A model generated the notes under the pieces. That model was given only the letters and a program-made list of their open reading frames with translations, was not told where the DNA came from and searched no databases. Below are positions 17,171-25,111 of a stretch of DNA of 37,898 bases, piece by piece. Origin of the DNA: an uncultured Lachnospira sp. (GTDB lineage: Bacteria > Bacillota > Clostridia > Lachnospirales > Lachnospiraceae); contig CAMZGB010000001.1 in assembly GCA_947306285.1 (NCBI GenBank), positions 1 through 37,898 on the forward strand, written 5' to 3'. How positions within the stretch are numbered: the stretch's first letter is position 1; every line of letters begins with the position of its first letter. Position numbers and translations under genes: made by a program.

Positions 17171-17428
17171 TTACATCTCCTTAGATATAATAGAAATCCA
17201 ATATTTCTTATTCTTGCTATCGACAATATTTACTGGGTACCCTAAAAGTCTATTTCTAACTGTGTATATTCCGGTTCGTTTGTCGTATTCACCGTCCGCT
17301 TCAACCGGATACTCCGCAAGAAGCGAATCGAACATCGGCCTGGTCATACATATCTCTATATTTGCAGAAGGGTCAAGCTTTCTGGCCATATAAATATCAG
17401 TTATGATAGAGTCAAAATGTTTACGCAT
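17171..17428 (-). CDS. Small phage protein, function unknown
   Basis: 85 residues, soluble, mixed charge, with CMTRPMFDSLLAEYP and RNRLLGYPVNIVDSK. It starts with CGGGAGGTATT upstream and lies 2 bp before the Lar-like gene. The GYPV phrase near the end resembles a short piece of capsid-type folds, but the protein is far too small for that, so I assign no function. Confidence 0.65.
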   Translation of the reverse strand: MRKHFDSIITDIYMARKLDPSANIEICMTRPMFDSLLAEYPVEADGEYDKRTGIYTVRNRLLGYPVNIVDSKNKKYWISIISKEM

Positions 17429-17444
17429 TTAAAATACCTCCCGA

Positions 17445-18086
17445 TCATCGTTCGATAAAGTACCTTATACCGTGGATTTCTGCACAAAATATCTGGCTTT
17501 CATGGTATGGACTATAGCAACTTGACATGCAAAATATTGTAGAATTTCCCACTCTACTATCAGTATTTCCATACACGAAAACCTCAATAACTGCCAGTCG
17601 AGCATTTTCATATGAAAGCGCGGATTTATTAAGATTACGTACATCATATTTGTATTTATAGCAAACTTCGTCTGGGGTTAATTTGAAGCCATACTTCGCT
17701 TGAGTATTGTAAACGCATGTAGCTACATCCCAGCAAACATCATAAAAGTCTCCGCCTTCATTCGCAATAATCCGAATGAGATCGGAAACATTAAAGCCCC
17801 AAACAAGTTGCTCGTTCTCAGTTCCAATTGCGGAAATTAGAGCCTCTTGTCGTAGCTTTTCAGTATCAATAACTGGTAAAATTTCATGTATTTTTGTTGA
17901 AATATCACCATCCTCAACTACCGTTGGAGACGGAATAGAATAAATATCATTTTGATTACTATTTATGGTTTCGGCATATGACACACCTAGGCAAAATAGT
18001 ATTATAGAATATAATGAAATAGATACGGTAAGCGCGACGCCGGCGATCACTCGCATTGGCTTATAACTACTTTTCACTCGTCTCAT
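17445..18086 (-). CDS. Secreted or membrane-anchored SleB-like (Hydrolase_2) cell wall hydrolase
   Basis: 213 residues. Signal anchor at about 12-36. The core has IIANEGGDFYDVCWDVATCVYN (about 105-126, with the candidate catalytic glutamate in ANEGG), LTPDEVCY, and the C-terminal HESQIFCAEIHGIRYF. This is the order of the SleB/CwlJ hydrolase domain: early glutamate, VAxxVxNR-like helix, late ig-H-x-F end. It would cut peptidoglycan. It lies in the early operon, away from the lysis genes, so a role in entry, superinfection or wall remodelling is possible. ATGA overlap with the upstream gene. Confidence 0.6.
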   Translation of the reverse strand: MRRVKSSYKPMRVIAGVALTVSISLYSIILFCLGVSYAETINSNQNDIYSIPSPTVVEDGDISTKIHEILPVIDTEKLRQEALISAIGTENEQLVWGFNVSDLIRIIANEGGDFYDVCWDVATCVYNTQAKYGFKLTPDEVCYKYKYDVRNLNKSALSYENARLAVIEVFVYGNTDSRVGNSTIFCMSSCYSPYHESQIFCAEIHGIRYFIER

Positions 18087-18205
18087 TGCTCCCCCTCCAA
18101 AATGAATCGATATGCTTCCTCAATTGTATCCGCCGAAAATATAAACTGTCCATGCTGGAACACCTCGACATGCTCATCAACATTCTTAATTTCAAATTCA
18201 GACAT
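18083..18205 (-). CDS. Very small phage protein (40 residues)
   Basis: ATG 18205 has AAGGAGAAAA upstream and the frame runs to TGA at 18083, which overlaps the next start as ATGA. The protein begins MSEFEIKNVDEHVEVFQHGQ and ends FILEGEQ; it is acidic and soluble. Tight coupling and a strong ribosome site support it as a real gene. Function unknown. Confidence 0.7.
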   Translation of the reverse strand: MSEFEIKNVDEHVEVFQHGQFIFSADTIEEAYRFILEGEQ

Positions 18206-18219
18206 ATAATATTTTCTCC

Positions 18220-19026
18220 TTAAAATTGATTGTAATTTATTTCGAAATAGAAACGTCTGATTACTTTAACCATGTCCGTGGGAAGCCGAATATCAGCCTC
18301 TCTACAAAGTTTTGGATCAATCCCATAAAAAGCTTCTGCCATGCTCCCGGCGATAGCAGCAATTGTATCGGTGTCACCACCAAGAGATACTGCATTTCGA
18401 ATAGCATCTTCAAATTCAAATGCATCCAAAAAAGCAGTAAAAGCTTCGGGAACGGTGTCAATGCATCGGGCACTCATTGCGTATCCTGGCCGAATATCAT
18501 CGCAGGTTCTACTTAAGTCATATCCAAATTCTTTTTCAACATAGAGCTTAATATCGTTTTTAAAATATCCATTTCTAAGAAGCCATATACTAGCAGCGAC
18601 AGCTTTTGCGGCAGTAATAGCTTCTGGGTTATTGTGAGTAACTTCTGCAGTTAACTCGGCAACATGCAGGGTTTGCTCAAGACTGTCATATAACCATCCC
18701 GCAGGAGACACTCTCATTGCCGCTCCGTTCCCGTAACTATTATACGGCTTTTTAGAATATCCATGAATCCATGCATTAAATCTTGTGCCATATCCAGCAT
18801 GAGGATATCTTCTCCCCCATTTCTTCATAGATCTAATAAGCGCTCTTTTAATATGGTCGTCATCTTCTCCACGAGTATTTAATAGCGCTTCACTAACTGC
18901 AACAGTCATTACAGTGTCGTCTGTAAAATGGCTGTCATCAGTAAACAGGTCGAATTCTTTAACCTTATGCAAAGTGCTGCCTTCATATGGAGAGCCAATA
19001 ATATCACCTAAGATAGCTCCATACAT
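18220..19026 (-). CDS. ADP-ribosylglycohydrolase (DraG/ARH family)
   Basis: 268 residues, full length for the family. MYGAILGDIIGSPYEGS at the start, FTDDTVMTVAVSEALL (about 34-49) with the magnesium-binding TDD, and SLGGDTDTIAAIAGSMAEAFYG (about 222-243) with the second metal site DTDT. The family removes ADP-ribose from proteins, and in some members from nucleic acids or small molecules. In a phage it may undo ADP-ribosylation made by a host defence or act on NAD-derived metabolites; this is inference. It lies in the early-type operon with GGAAAGGACTG upstream of its ATG. Confidence 0.9.
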   Translation of the reverse strand: MYGAILGDIIGSPYEGSTLHKVKEFDLFTDDSHFTDDTVMTVAVSEALLNTRGEDDDHIKRALIRSMKKWGRRYPHAGYGTRFNAWIHGYSKKPYNSYGNGAAMRVSPAGWLYDSLEQTLHVAELTAEVTHNNPEAITAAKAVAASIWLLRNGYFKNDIKLYVEKEFGYDLSRTCDDIRPGYAMSARCIDTVPEAFTAFLDAFEFEDAIRNAVSLGGDTDTIAAIAGSMAEAFYGIDPKLCREADIRLPTDMVKVIRRFYFEINYNQF

Positions 19027-19062
19027 ATTGCAATCAGTCCTTTCCTGGCATAGCTCTACCCT

Positions 19063-19380
19063 TTATTTATCTTCCTTAGAAGTAAATTTTAATTCATACT
19101 GCCCGCCATATCCAAGCATAGCGTTCAATTCAGGGGTTAATTCGCATTCATCATAAGCCGACTGTTCATCTCCGCTATGAAGGAAGATCCAAAGATGCAT
19201 TTTCTTAGCTGCTTTAAGCAACTTACGATAATCTTCTTCATTTACAACATCGCCCACTGTTGTAGCCATGCATGCAAGATGATGCCCATACTGGTCCAAA
19301 ATCGTACCGTCTGGCTGTATTCTGATAATCGTTTCGTTTCCTTCCATTGGCATTTCCATATCCTTGATTAAGATGCTCAT
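19063..19380 (-). CDS. Small phage protein, function unknown
   Basis: 105 residues, soluble and acidic. IRIQPDGTILDQYGHHL suggests a short beta-rich start; NEEDYRKLLKAAKKM and ELTPELNAMLGYGG follow. The start has ATTAGGAGACAG upstream and overlaps the previous stop as ATGA. No known domain recognised. Confidence 0.65.
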   Translation of the reverse strand: MSILIKDMEMPMEGNETIIRIQPDGTILDQYGHHLACMATTVGDVVNEEDYRKLLKAAKKMHLWIFLHSGDEQSAYDECELTPELNAMLGYGGQYELKFTSKEDK

Positions 19381-19478
19381 TTTTTCTGTCTCCTAATTTC
19401 AGAAATAATGTAAAGTACATAGTTTAATGCTTTCGCCATAGCTTCGTTGCTACTCGATTTACATCTACTCCATGTCAT
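19377..19478 (-). CDS. Very small basic phage protein (33 residues)
   Basis: ATG 19478 has GAAGGAGAAACG upstream. It begins MTWSRCKSSSNEAMAKALNY and ends with RRQKK, and its TGA overlaps the next start as ATGA. The compact overlap at one end and strong ribosome site at the other support translation. Function unknown. Confidence 0.6.
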   Translation of the reverse strand: MTWSRCKSSSNEAMAKALNYVLYIISEIRRQKK

Positions 19479-19515
19479 AATTATTCGTTTCTCCTTCTTA
19501 TTAGCGGGCTCGTAT

Positions 19516-19803
19516 TTAACTATTCCTTTCTCCTTTTGGGCAATACGAATCATCGCTTGGATACCACGAATAGTATCCATCATCGTCATTATAGCATGGG
19601 CACACTTCATCCGGGAATGAAAGATCAAACCCATCATGCCATTCTTTGCGCCCTTCTTCATACTTAGGACGGTGCTTACAATCCTTGCACCTTACTACCG
19701 GAACCGCGTCTACTGTTGGCGCCGTATCAATCAACAATAATCGCTTTCCATTATGGGAACGCATATATTCCTTTTGAAGCTCGTCAGCATTAATTAACCG
19801 CAT
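19516..19803 (-). CDS. IDAVP-type phage protein with zinc-binding cysteines
   Basis: 95 residues from ATG 19803, which has GGAAAGGGTG before it. LINADELQKEY, IDTAPTVDAVPVVRCKDCKH and a late CPCYNDDDGYY / YCPKGER pattern are hallmarks of a very common small phage family in Firmicutes, with two cysteine pairs that probably bind zinc. Function unknown. A second, cysteine-poor relative lies at 19999-20265. Confidence 0.8.
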   Translation of the reverse strand: MRLINADELQKEYMRSHNGKRLLLIDTAPTVDAVPVVRCKDCKHRPKYEEGRKEWHDGFDLSFPDEVCPCYNDDDGYYSWYPSDDSYCPKGERNS

Positions 19804-20002
19804 TTCGATCACCCTTTCCTATATCAGCATCGATATAGCAAGATACTCTAGTATTACTCCATTTGCATTTCTTTGGGAATGACTTTATGAATCCGTTTTT
19901 TACAATGCACCAGTAATTACTTACTTTTCTTTTTCCAGTAGAATCCATGTTCCCATAGTGTTTGACAAAATATCTGCATCCTTTGCAAGCTCTAATATTC
20001 AT
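19790..20002 (-). CDS. Small cysteine-rich phage protein
   Basis: 70 residues, basic. CKGCRYFVKHYGN near the start, then WCIVKNGF and PKKCKWSN give four cysteines in a C-x2-C...C...C layout, probably one zinc site. It overlaps the upstream stop as ATGA and runs 14 bp into the next gene. The CxGCRYF start is common among small phage proteins of unknown role. Confidence 0.7.
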   Translation of the reverse strand: MNIRACKGCRYFVKHYGNMDSTGKRKVSNYWCIVKNGFIKSFPKKCKWSNTRVSCYIDADIGKGDRNAVN

Positions 20003-20265
20003 ACGCCCGCTCCCATGCTGTTATCGCCAAAGAAGCAACAGCAACTCTCCATTTTTTCGGAAAGGACTTTTGCCTCTTTAATAAAAGACTCTACATCATC
20101 AAATTTCTTGGCTTTCGCAAATGCCTCGATCCATATCCACGGGACAGCATCTATGGTTTTAGCAGTTTTGATACAGTAAATTACATCATTCCATATTACA
20201 TTTTGCCGGTTGTCATATAATTTTTGGAGCGAGGCCATAACTATATTCCTATCAATCAGTTTCAC
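19999..20265 (-). CDS. IDAVP-type phage protein, second copy
   Basis: 88 residues from GTG 20265, where AAGGGGG lies upstream; the frame is open further but would overlap another likely gene. KLIDRNIVMASLQKLYDN and IYCIKTAKTIDAVPWIWIEAFAKAKK correspond to the usual KLIDADAL...PTIDAVP family. The end has CCCFFGDNSMGAGV. It overlaps the next start as ATGA. Confidence 0.7.
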   Translation of the reverse strand: MKLIDRNIVMASLQKLYDNRQNVIWNDVIYCIKTAKTIDAVPWIWIEAFAKAKKFDDVESFIKEAKVLSEKMESCCCFFGDNSMGAGV

Positions 20266-20299
20266 TTTTGTATTGCCCCCTTTTAAATATCTCTCGTGA

Positions 20300-20464
20300 C
20301 TACTTCGTCTTCTCTCCATCCAATGGCCGTACAGATATCTTTCCACCATGAATGGAGACAAGATACTCGCCATCTTCATGGAAAATAATCCTGGTTCCGA
20401 CAGAAATTGGAATTTCTTCACCTTCGTCGATTACCAAGGGCTGACCTCCAATATACTCGCTCAT
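20300..20464 (-). CDS. Small phage protein (54 residues)
   Basis: ATG 20464 has AAAGGGGAGA upstream. The protein starts MSEYIGGQPLVIDEGEEIPI and contains RIIFHEDGEYLVSIHGGKIS, a pattern of alternating strands with no membrane segment. The stop is at 20300, 34 bp before the next start. Function unknown. Confidence 0.7.
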   Translation of the reverse strand: MSEYIGGQPLVIDEGEEIPISVGTRIIFHEDGEYLVSIHGGKISVRPLDGEKTK

Positions 20465-20479
20465 TTGTATTCTCCCCTT

Positions 20480-20959
20480 TCATATATTTTTTACGGTTAC
20501 CGGCTCTAACAATGGCGCCCAGTGAGTAATATGGACTCGGCAATAATTATAATGGCTCCTTTCACATTCCCAATAGCACCAAGCACCATCATATATGCAT
20601 GCAATTAAATCAGACCGCGGCTCCTTACTATGAAAATCTAGATACGTTACCTGAACTGGCGTTTCTTCAGCAGGCAGCGCTTCATCGACGGAAGTCCATC
20701 TACTAGAAGCATCGGCGCCCTTATTTAATAATTCAGGCAACGGTTTTACGCGAACGGTGTTCTCATTTTCGTCTAATTTTACCTGCTGCAGGCACCATCC
20801 ATCTCTTCGTAGATTATCAATATATTTTACATAAAGTGCCATGCCATTAATCGCCTCATAAGCTTCTCTCAGCTTACCATGAACAAGTCCTGGCGCTACA
20901 AAGGCATCCGATAGCTCAAGTAACTCACTAGCAAGCTTCTTATAGTTAATTAGTTGCAT
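20480..20959 (-). CDS. DUF551 domain phage protein
   Basis: 159 residues. The C-terminal half has WTSVDEALPAEETPVQVTYL, a tryptophan-rich GAWCYWE and ITHWAPLLEP, the classic DUF551 order (WxxVxxxLP ... ITHWxPLPxP). The N-terminal half is helical and probably phage-specific. DUF551 proteins are common in accessory regions; their role is unknown. Start has GGGAGAGAATC upstream. Confidence 0.85.
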   Translation of the reverse strand: MQLINYKKLASELLELSDAFVAPGLVHGKLREAYEAINGMALYVKYIDNLRRDGWCLQQVKLDENENTVRVKPLPELLNKGADASSRWTSVDEALPAEETPVQVTYLDFHSKEPRSDLIACIYDGAWCYWECERSHYNYCRVHITHWAPLLEPVTVKNI

Positions 20960-21282
20960 GATTCTCTCCCATTCTTCTTTATATCTGAATCTACTTTAAT
21001 AAGCAGCTCCGAATGCGAGGCCCAATCATCCGGAGTTCCATAGCATTCCATATTGAATACATCTTTATTTGGGTCCGACGTTATAATATGGAGACATCCA
21101 TTATATAGGCTCTTATTATGAACCGTATAAAGAATACAGTCATATATCATATTCATCGCCGATATTGTAAGAACGGCAATACATACATCTACGCTATATG
21201 CGTTTAGTAATAATAAAACCGTTGCCACAACCATCGAGATTACCGATATGAAATATCTTCTCCATAAACAATTTATTGTCAT
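20950..21282 (-). CDS. Small two-pass membrane protein
   Basis: 110 residues. Hydrophobic segments at about 10-27 (YFISVISMVVATVLLLL) and 31-52 (VDVCIAVLTISAMNMIYDCIL), then a soluble tail. The end overlaps the DUF551 gene start by 10 bp. Ribosome site AAGGAGAAGCG. No family recognised. Confidence 0.65.
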   Translation of the reverse strand: MTINCLWRRYFISVISMVVATVLLLLNAYSVDVCIAVLTISAMNMIYDCILYTVHNKSLYNGCLHIITSDPNKDVFNMECYGTPDDWASHSELLIKVDSDIKKNGRESCN

Positions 21283-21294
21283 TTGCGCTTCTCC

Positions 21295-21468
21295 TTATCT
21301 AAGGTCCATATAAGTTATGGATTCCTCGAACTTTACAGGTTTATGAGAATCATTATTAACTGGCTCACTAAGACAATCATAGCATGCCGATTCGGGGTCA
21401 TTTGGATCTTCTTTAAAATGGGAGCATTTATAACAGTATTGATTAAAATACACTTCTTTATATGCCAT
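21295..21468 (-). CDS. Small cysteine-rich phage protein
   Basis: 57 residues from ATG 21468, chosen because TATAAGGAGCG precedes it. CYKCSHFKEDPNDPESACYDC gives two CxxC pairs 15 residues apart, a likely zinc site, as in small proteins of the CxxCKxF type found in Firmicutes phages. Function unknown. Confidence 0.7.
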   Translation of the reverse strand: MAYKEVYFNQYCYKCSHFKEDPNDPESACYDCLSEPVNNDSHKPVKFEESITYMDLR

Positions 21469-21481
21469 TCTTAGTCGCTCC

Positions 21482-22018
21482 TTATATATCCGATTTAATT
21501 GCCTCACCTAATAAGAAAAACATAACGTTCTTCTCTTCCTGGGATAATGCTTTTAGAATATCATATTTTTCTTTAGGTAGAGATTTTTTAAGAGTGTCAA
21601 TCATCGACGCCAAAGGGCTAATACCCCAACTTGCAATGTCATTAAAAGATTTGCGCTTTTTTGAAACAACCAGACACGCCTCGCCGATAGCCGATATTTT
21701 AGCGTCACTCATTGTGTTAAAAACATCCCGTACGGTTAAGTCTTTACCAGGAGCGTCCACATTATCTTTGCCATCATTTTCCTCAGACTTTTGCGATTCA
21801 ATTGCAGAAATTTCAAAATCTATAAACTTCCGAGCTTTTCTTAAATCCTCTAAAATTGGACCTTTTCTACCAGCTCTGGAAATGTATTTAACGGCTGAGC
21901 CTAAATTAAAGTTGAGACCCCAGTCTCGGATAACATCTTTTGGCTCATACCGTCGACCTTCTGCATAGTGAGATGGCCGGCTAACATTATCGTAAAAAGC
22001 GATATAGTTGTCCTCCAT
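21482..22018 (-). CDS. DUF3310 domain protein
   Basis: 178 residues. SRPSHYAEGRRYEPKDVIRDWGL (about 13-35), LGSAVKYISRAGRKG and EDLRKARKFIDFEI match DUF3310, once called a nucleotide kinase domain but without a proven activity. The C-terminal 90 residues are an additional helical segment. Start overlaps the previous stop as TAATG and has AAGGAATGGG upstream. Confidence 0.85.
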   Translation of the reverse strand: MEDNYIAFYDNVSRPSHYAEGRRYEPKDVIRDWGLNFNLGSAVKYISRAGRKGPILEDLRKARKFIDFEISAIESQKSEENDGKDNVDAPGKDLTVRDVFNTMSDAKISAIGEACLVVSKKRKSFNDIASWGISPLASMIDTLKKSLPKEKYDILKALSQEEKNVMFFLLGEAIKSDI

Positions 22019-22737
22019 TATTTATCCCATTCCTTTCTCTTATTAATAGCGTTCTTCAAGGCATCGGCTGCACTTTTTCCAAATTTGATGGAAATATCAC
22101 CAACAGCAATGCCAAGTTTTGCCATACTATCGGCAAAATCTTTGCACGCATTTGCCACTGCACTAATTTCGTTGGCCCCTAAGTCTGATTTCTTTATAGG
22201 CTGGGGTTCATAGATATTTAGATGCGGAACGTCAGCTACTAGCTGGTCGGCGTTACCTCTGCGCTGATACATCCACATCACATGGCGATCTCTTTTAGTA
22301 TGCTCGGAAAGTGCATTATCATCTCGGCTATTTTGGAAAACACTTAATTTATCAACCATTATTTTTGCTGCGTTAGTTGAGTTGAACATCTTCTTAGCCA
22401 GTGCTGCGCAAAAAGCAGTGTATACGTCAAACTGATCTTCCGGATTACGAGTAACCATCGTTTTGGTTCCATCATTCCAGAAGACAATCGTCTTTCTACC
22501 AGAATAAATAATTTTTGTAGGCTTAATCATTTCATTGACCTCCTGTACAAAACTAAATGTTTCTTTTTCCTTAGTCATTATTTTTTTAGCAAGATCCTTG
22601 TTGTTGCAATATACACGCACACCATTATCACTGCTGCCAACAATGGCGCGTCCAAGAACATCAATCGGGTTATCATGCTGGTACTTCCATACTACACAAT
22701 CATCGGGCTCATAATATCTATTCCAATCCCAATCCAT
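22018..22737 (-). CDS. Conserved phage protein, function unknown
   Basis: 239 residues from ATG 22737, supported by GAGAGGAGATATG upstream and an MDWDWNRYYEPDD start. The central part IYSGRKTIVFWNDGTKTMVTR and AFCAALAKKMF is a recognisable conserved core of small Firmicutes phage proteins that occur near DUF3310 genes. The N-terminal and C-terminal thirds look helical. Function unknown. Confidence 0.7.
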   Translation of the reverse strand: MDWDWNRYYEPDDCVVWKYQHDNPIDVLGRAIVGSSDNGVRVYCNNKDLAKKIMTKEKETFSFVQEVNEMIKPTKIIYSGRKTIVFWNDGTKTMVTRNPEDQFDVYTAFCAALAKKMFNSTNAAKIMVDKLSVFQNSRDDNALSEHTKRDRHVMWMYQRRGNADQLVADVPHLNIYEPQPIKKSDLGANEISAVANACKDFADSMAKLGIAVGDISIKFGKSAADALKNAINKRKEWDK

Positions 22738-22756
22738 AATAAAACATATCTCCTCT

Positions 22757-22939
22757 CTATTTATTTTTAGACGGTTGATCAATGCCATTATCAGAATCTT
22801 CATGGCATTTTGGGCATTCAGTTAACATTTTGGAAACAACAAAGTCATACTCGGAACCGCATTTTGAGCAAATGCATATTGGAGTATATGCTACGTAATT
22901 ATAGCCATGAGTTTCTTTCATCTGTGTAATCCACTGCAT
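22757..22939 (-). CDS. Small zinc-ribbon protein
   Basis: 60 residues from ATG 22939. CICSKCGSEYDFVVSK and TECPKCHEDS form a CxxC...CxxC ribbon. The ribosome site appears to lie inside the last codons (GAGGCGGTGAATTAT) of the upstream pentapeptide gene. It follows one of the five DUF5758 genes by 2 bp. Likely a nucleic-acid or protein-binding module. Confidence 0.65.
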   Translation of the reverse strand: MQWITQMKETHGYNYVAYTPICICSKCGSEYDFVVSKMLTECPKCHEDSDNGIDQPSKNK

Positions 22940-22941
22940 AT

Positions 22942-23643
22942 TTAATAATTCACCGCCTCTTCCCGCGTCATGAAGAAATGAATTCCTGGAGCACATTCAT
23001 GGCTTCTGTCCTCGTCGAAATTATCAACGGAAACTTCTTTCCCGATCTCGTATTCAAACTGGCGGTCATATATACTACGAGCGCAAACGATACCCGATCC
23101 ATAAGGACTGTCACCGAAAATGCTTCCAGGTGTAGATGGTCTGTGCAGTTGCTCAATATCAAGAACTTTAGCTTTATCGCATCTACATTTTCTTCTAAAG
23201 GCACTTCCGCGCCGTGCGTCTTTTGGTATAAGAAGTTTTACTATTACTTCATTATCCTGGCTATAAGCTTTCTTCCATCCTACGAATTCTCCTTCACTCG
23301 GGCAAATTGACGGAAAATATTTGTCCATCGTATTTACGTCGATTTTGACTTCGTCAAACAAACACTTATCAAAACTAAAACGGGCATTATCTAAGTTGGC
23401 GTTTGTTAAATTTACATTATATAACAATGTTCGGCAACCCATCTTTATGCCTGAGAGATCGGCATTTTCAAAGTTGCAGCTAATTAGTCTTGTACACCAA
23501 AATATGCAGCCCGATAAATTCGCGCCTTCAAAATTTAATCCCTCAAGCTCTAAACCTGAAAAATCTAATCCATGAAGATCGGCTCCAGAAAAGTCTCTAA
23601 TCTCTTTGGGTAACTGACTAATAATAAAATCGTGCCTCGTCAT
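22942..23643 (-). CDS. Pentapeptide-repeat/DUF5758 protein, copy 1
   Basis: 233 residues from ATG 23643, where GGGAG lies 9 nt upstream (an ATG at 23652 has no spacing). Residues about 16-100 hold pentapeptide repeats (ADLHG LDFSG LELEG LNFEG ANLSG) forming a right-handed beta helix. The C-terminal domain has CPSEGEFVGWKKA, IVKLLIPKDARRGSAF, RKCRCDKAKVLDIE and ECAPGIHFFMTREEAV, the DUF5758 signature. Some pentapeptide proteins mimic DNA and bind gyrase; that role is possible but unproven here. It is first in the coordinate order of five paralogues. Confidence 0.85.
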   Translation of the reverse strand: MTRHDFIISQLPKEIRDFSGADLHGLDFSGLELEGLNFEGANLSGCIFWCTRLISCNFENADLSGIKMGCRTLLYNVNLTNANLDNARFSFDKCLFDEVKIDVNTMDKYFPSICPSEGEFVGWKKAYSQDNEVIVKLLIPKDARRGSAFRRKCRCDKAKVLDIEQLHRPSTPGSIFGDSPYGSGIVCARSIYDRQFEYEIGKEVSVDNFDEDRSHECAPGIHFFMTREEAVNY

Positions 23644-23670
23644 TTCGGTCATCTCCCATCATAGCGAACT

Positions 23671-24339
23671 TCATATTAAATAATTTACAGCTTCTTTACG
23701 CGTCATAAAGAAATGGATTCCAGGAGCGCATTCGTGACTTCTGTCGTCATCGAAATTATCAACTGAAACTTCTTTTACCGGTTCATATTTAAAATCTTCA
23801 GAAACAATACTATGAGCGATTCCGCCCATACTCTTACCTAATATATCTGCATGTTCAATACTAAGAACTCTTGCTTTGTCACACCTACATTTTCTTCCGA
23901 AGGCACTTCCGCGCTTGGCATCGGATGGTATAAGTAACTTTACTATTACAGGCGTGTTATCGGTTTCATGGACGGCTTTCTTCCATCCTACGAATTCCCC
24001 CTTGCTTGGGCATATCGAGGGGAAGTACTTATCCATCGTTTTTGTATCAATTTTGATATCTCTATAATAACACATGCCAACACTTGTATTATCTAGCCGA
24101 GCATTTGTTAAATTCACGTTAGATAGCCCTGTTCGAAACATTTTTGCTCCGGAAAGATTCGCATTTTCAAAATTGCATCTGCTCAAACTTGTAAACCGAA
24201 AATAGCAACCTGACAAATTTGCGCCTTTAAAATTTAATCCTTCAAGACGTAAATATGAAAAATCTACTCCACGAAGGTCAGTATCAGAAAAGTTCGTAAT
24301 TTCATTGCTCAACTGAATAATAAAATCCACGGTCGTCAT
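23671..24339 (-). CDS. Pentapeptide-repeat/DUF5758 protein, copy 2
   Basis: 222 residues from ATG 24339. Its ribosome site GAGGCGGTGG is part of the end of the upstream paralogue. The repeat block (TDLRG VDFSY LRLEG LNFKG ANLSG) spans about residues 17-95; the DUF5758 domain starts at CPSKGEFVGWKKA and ends FDDDRSHECAPGIHFFMTRKEAV. Its closest relatives by eye are copies 1 and 3. Confidence 0.85.
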   Translation of the reverse strand: MTTVDFIIQLSNEITNFSDTDLRGVDFSYLRLEGLNFKGANLSGCYFRFTSLSRCNFENANLSGAKMFRTGLSNVNLTNARLDNTSVGMCYYRDIKIDTKTMDKYFPSICPSKGEFVGWKKAVHETDNTPVIVKLLIPSDAKRGSAFGRKCRCDKARVLSIEHADILGKSMGGIAHSIVSEDFKYEPVKEVSVDNFDDDRSHECAPGIHFFMTRKEAVNYLI

Positions 24340-24340
24340 T

Positions 24341-25018
24341 TTAATAATCCACCGCCTCTTCACGTGTCATAAAGAAATGAATCCCAGGAGCACACTCATG
24401 CCATCGATCCTCATCGAAATTATCAACTGAAACTTCTTTTCCGAGTACGTATACAAAAGTCTTGTCAGCGAAACTATGAGCAGCGATGGGGTCAAACTCG
24501 CATAGGCTATTTAAGCATTCAATACTAAGAACCCTTGCTTTATCGCACCTGCATTTTCTTCCAAAGGCACTACTTCTTCTTGCGTCTTTTGGTATAAGAA
24601 GTTTGACTATGACTGAATATGATAGGTCTTCAACTACTGTAACAAAGGCTTTCTTCCATCCTATGAACTCTCCTTCACTCGGGCACACCAATTGAACATA
24701 CTTATCCATTGTATTTTTATCAATTTCGATTTCCTCGAAAGTACACTTATTAAAAGCAACGTTCGCGTTGTCTAGGATCACATTTGTCAAATTTACGTTA
24801 CATAGAATTGTCCGATACATCTTTGCGCCCGAAAGGTCTGCACTTTCCAAATTGCAGTTATATAAACTTGCAAAACAAAAATTACAGCCCGATAAATTTG
24901 CACCTTTAAAATTAATACCGTCAAGACATAAACTTGTAAAATCTACTCCACGAAGGTCAGTATCAGAAAAGTCCTTAACCCGCCTTTTTAACTTTCTAGT
25001 AAAATCTTTTCTCGTCAT
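24341..25018 (-). CDS. Pentapeptide-repeat/DUF5758 protein, copy 3
   Basis: 225 residues starting MTRKDFTRKLKRRVKDFSD, like copy 1. The repeat block is followed by the DUF5758 domain, CPSEGEFIGWKKA to ECAPGIHFFMTREEAVDY. One insertion (VTVVEDLSYSVIVKLL) lies between WKKA and the KLLIPKDARR segment. The ATG follows GGAGATGATTAAAAT. Confidence 0.85.
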   Translation of the reverse strand: MTRKDFTRKLKRRVKDFSDTDLRGVDFTSLCLDGINFKGANLSGCNFCFASLYNCNLESADLSGAKMYRTILCNVNLTNVILDNANVAFNKCTFEEIEIDKNTMDKYVQLVCPSEGEFIGWKKAFVTVVEDLSYSVIVKLLIPKDARRSSAFGRKCRCDKARVLSIECLNSLCEFDPIAAHSFADKTFVYVLGKEVSVDNFDEDRWHECAPGIHFFMTREEAVDY

Positions 25019-25019
25019 A

Positions 25020-25111
25020 TTTTAATCATCTCCAATTACATCTGCCGCCGTGATGAATTTTATTCCCCGATAATCAGCTCACTATACGGAAGCGACTTAA
25101 TAAAATTGTAA
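25020..25111 (-). pseudogene. Possible frameshifted remnant of a small gene
   Basis: Between two genes, one frame reads NDYNFIKSLPYSELIIGE and stops; a second frame continues as GIKFITAADVIGDD and stops just before the next ribosome site. Neither has a good start codon alone. The two together look like one short protein broken by a frameshift, but this could be chance. Confidence 0.25.

Noticed and set aside
21462..21968. Plus-strand frame of 168 codons
   Set aside because: It is the antisense shadow of the DUF3310 gene, whose domain is clearly recognisable.
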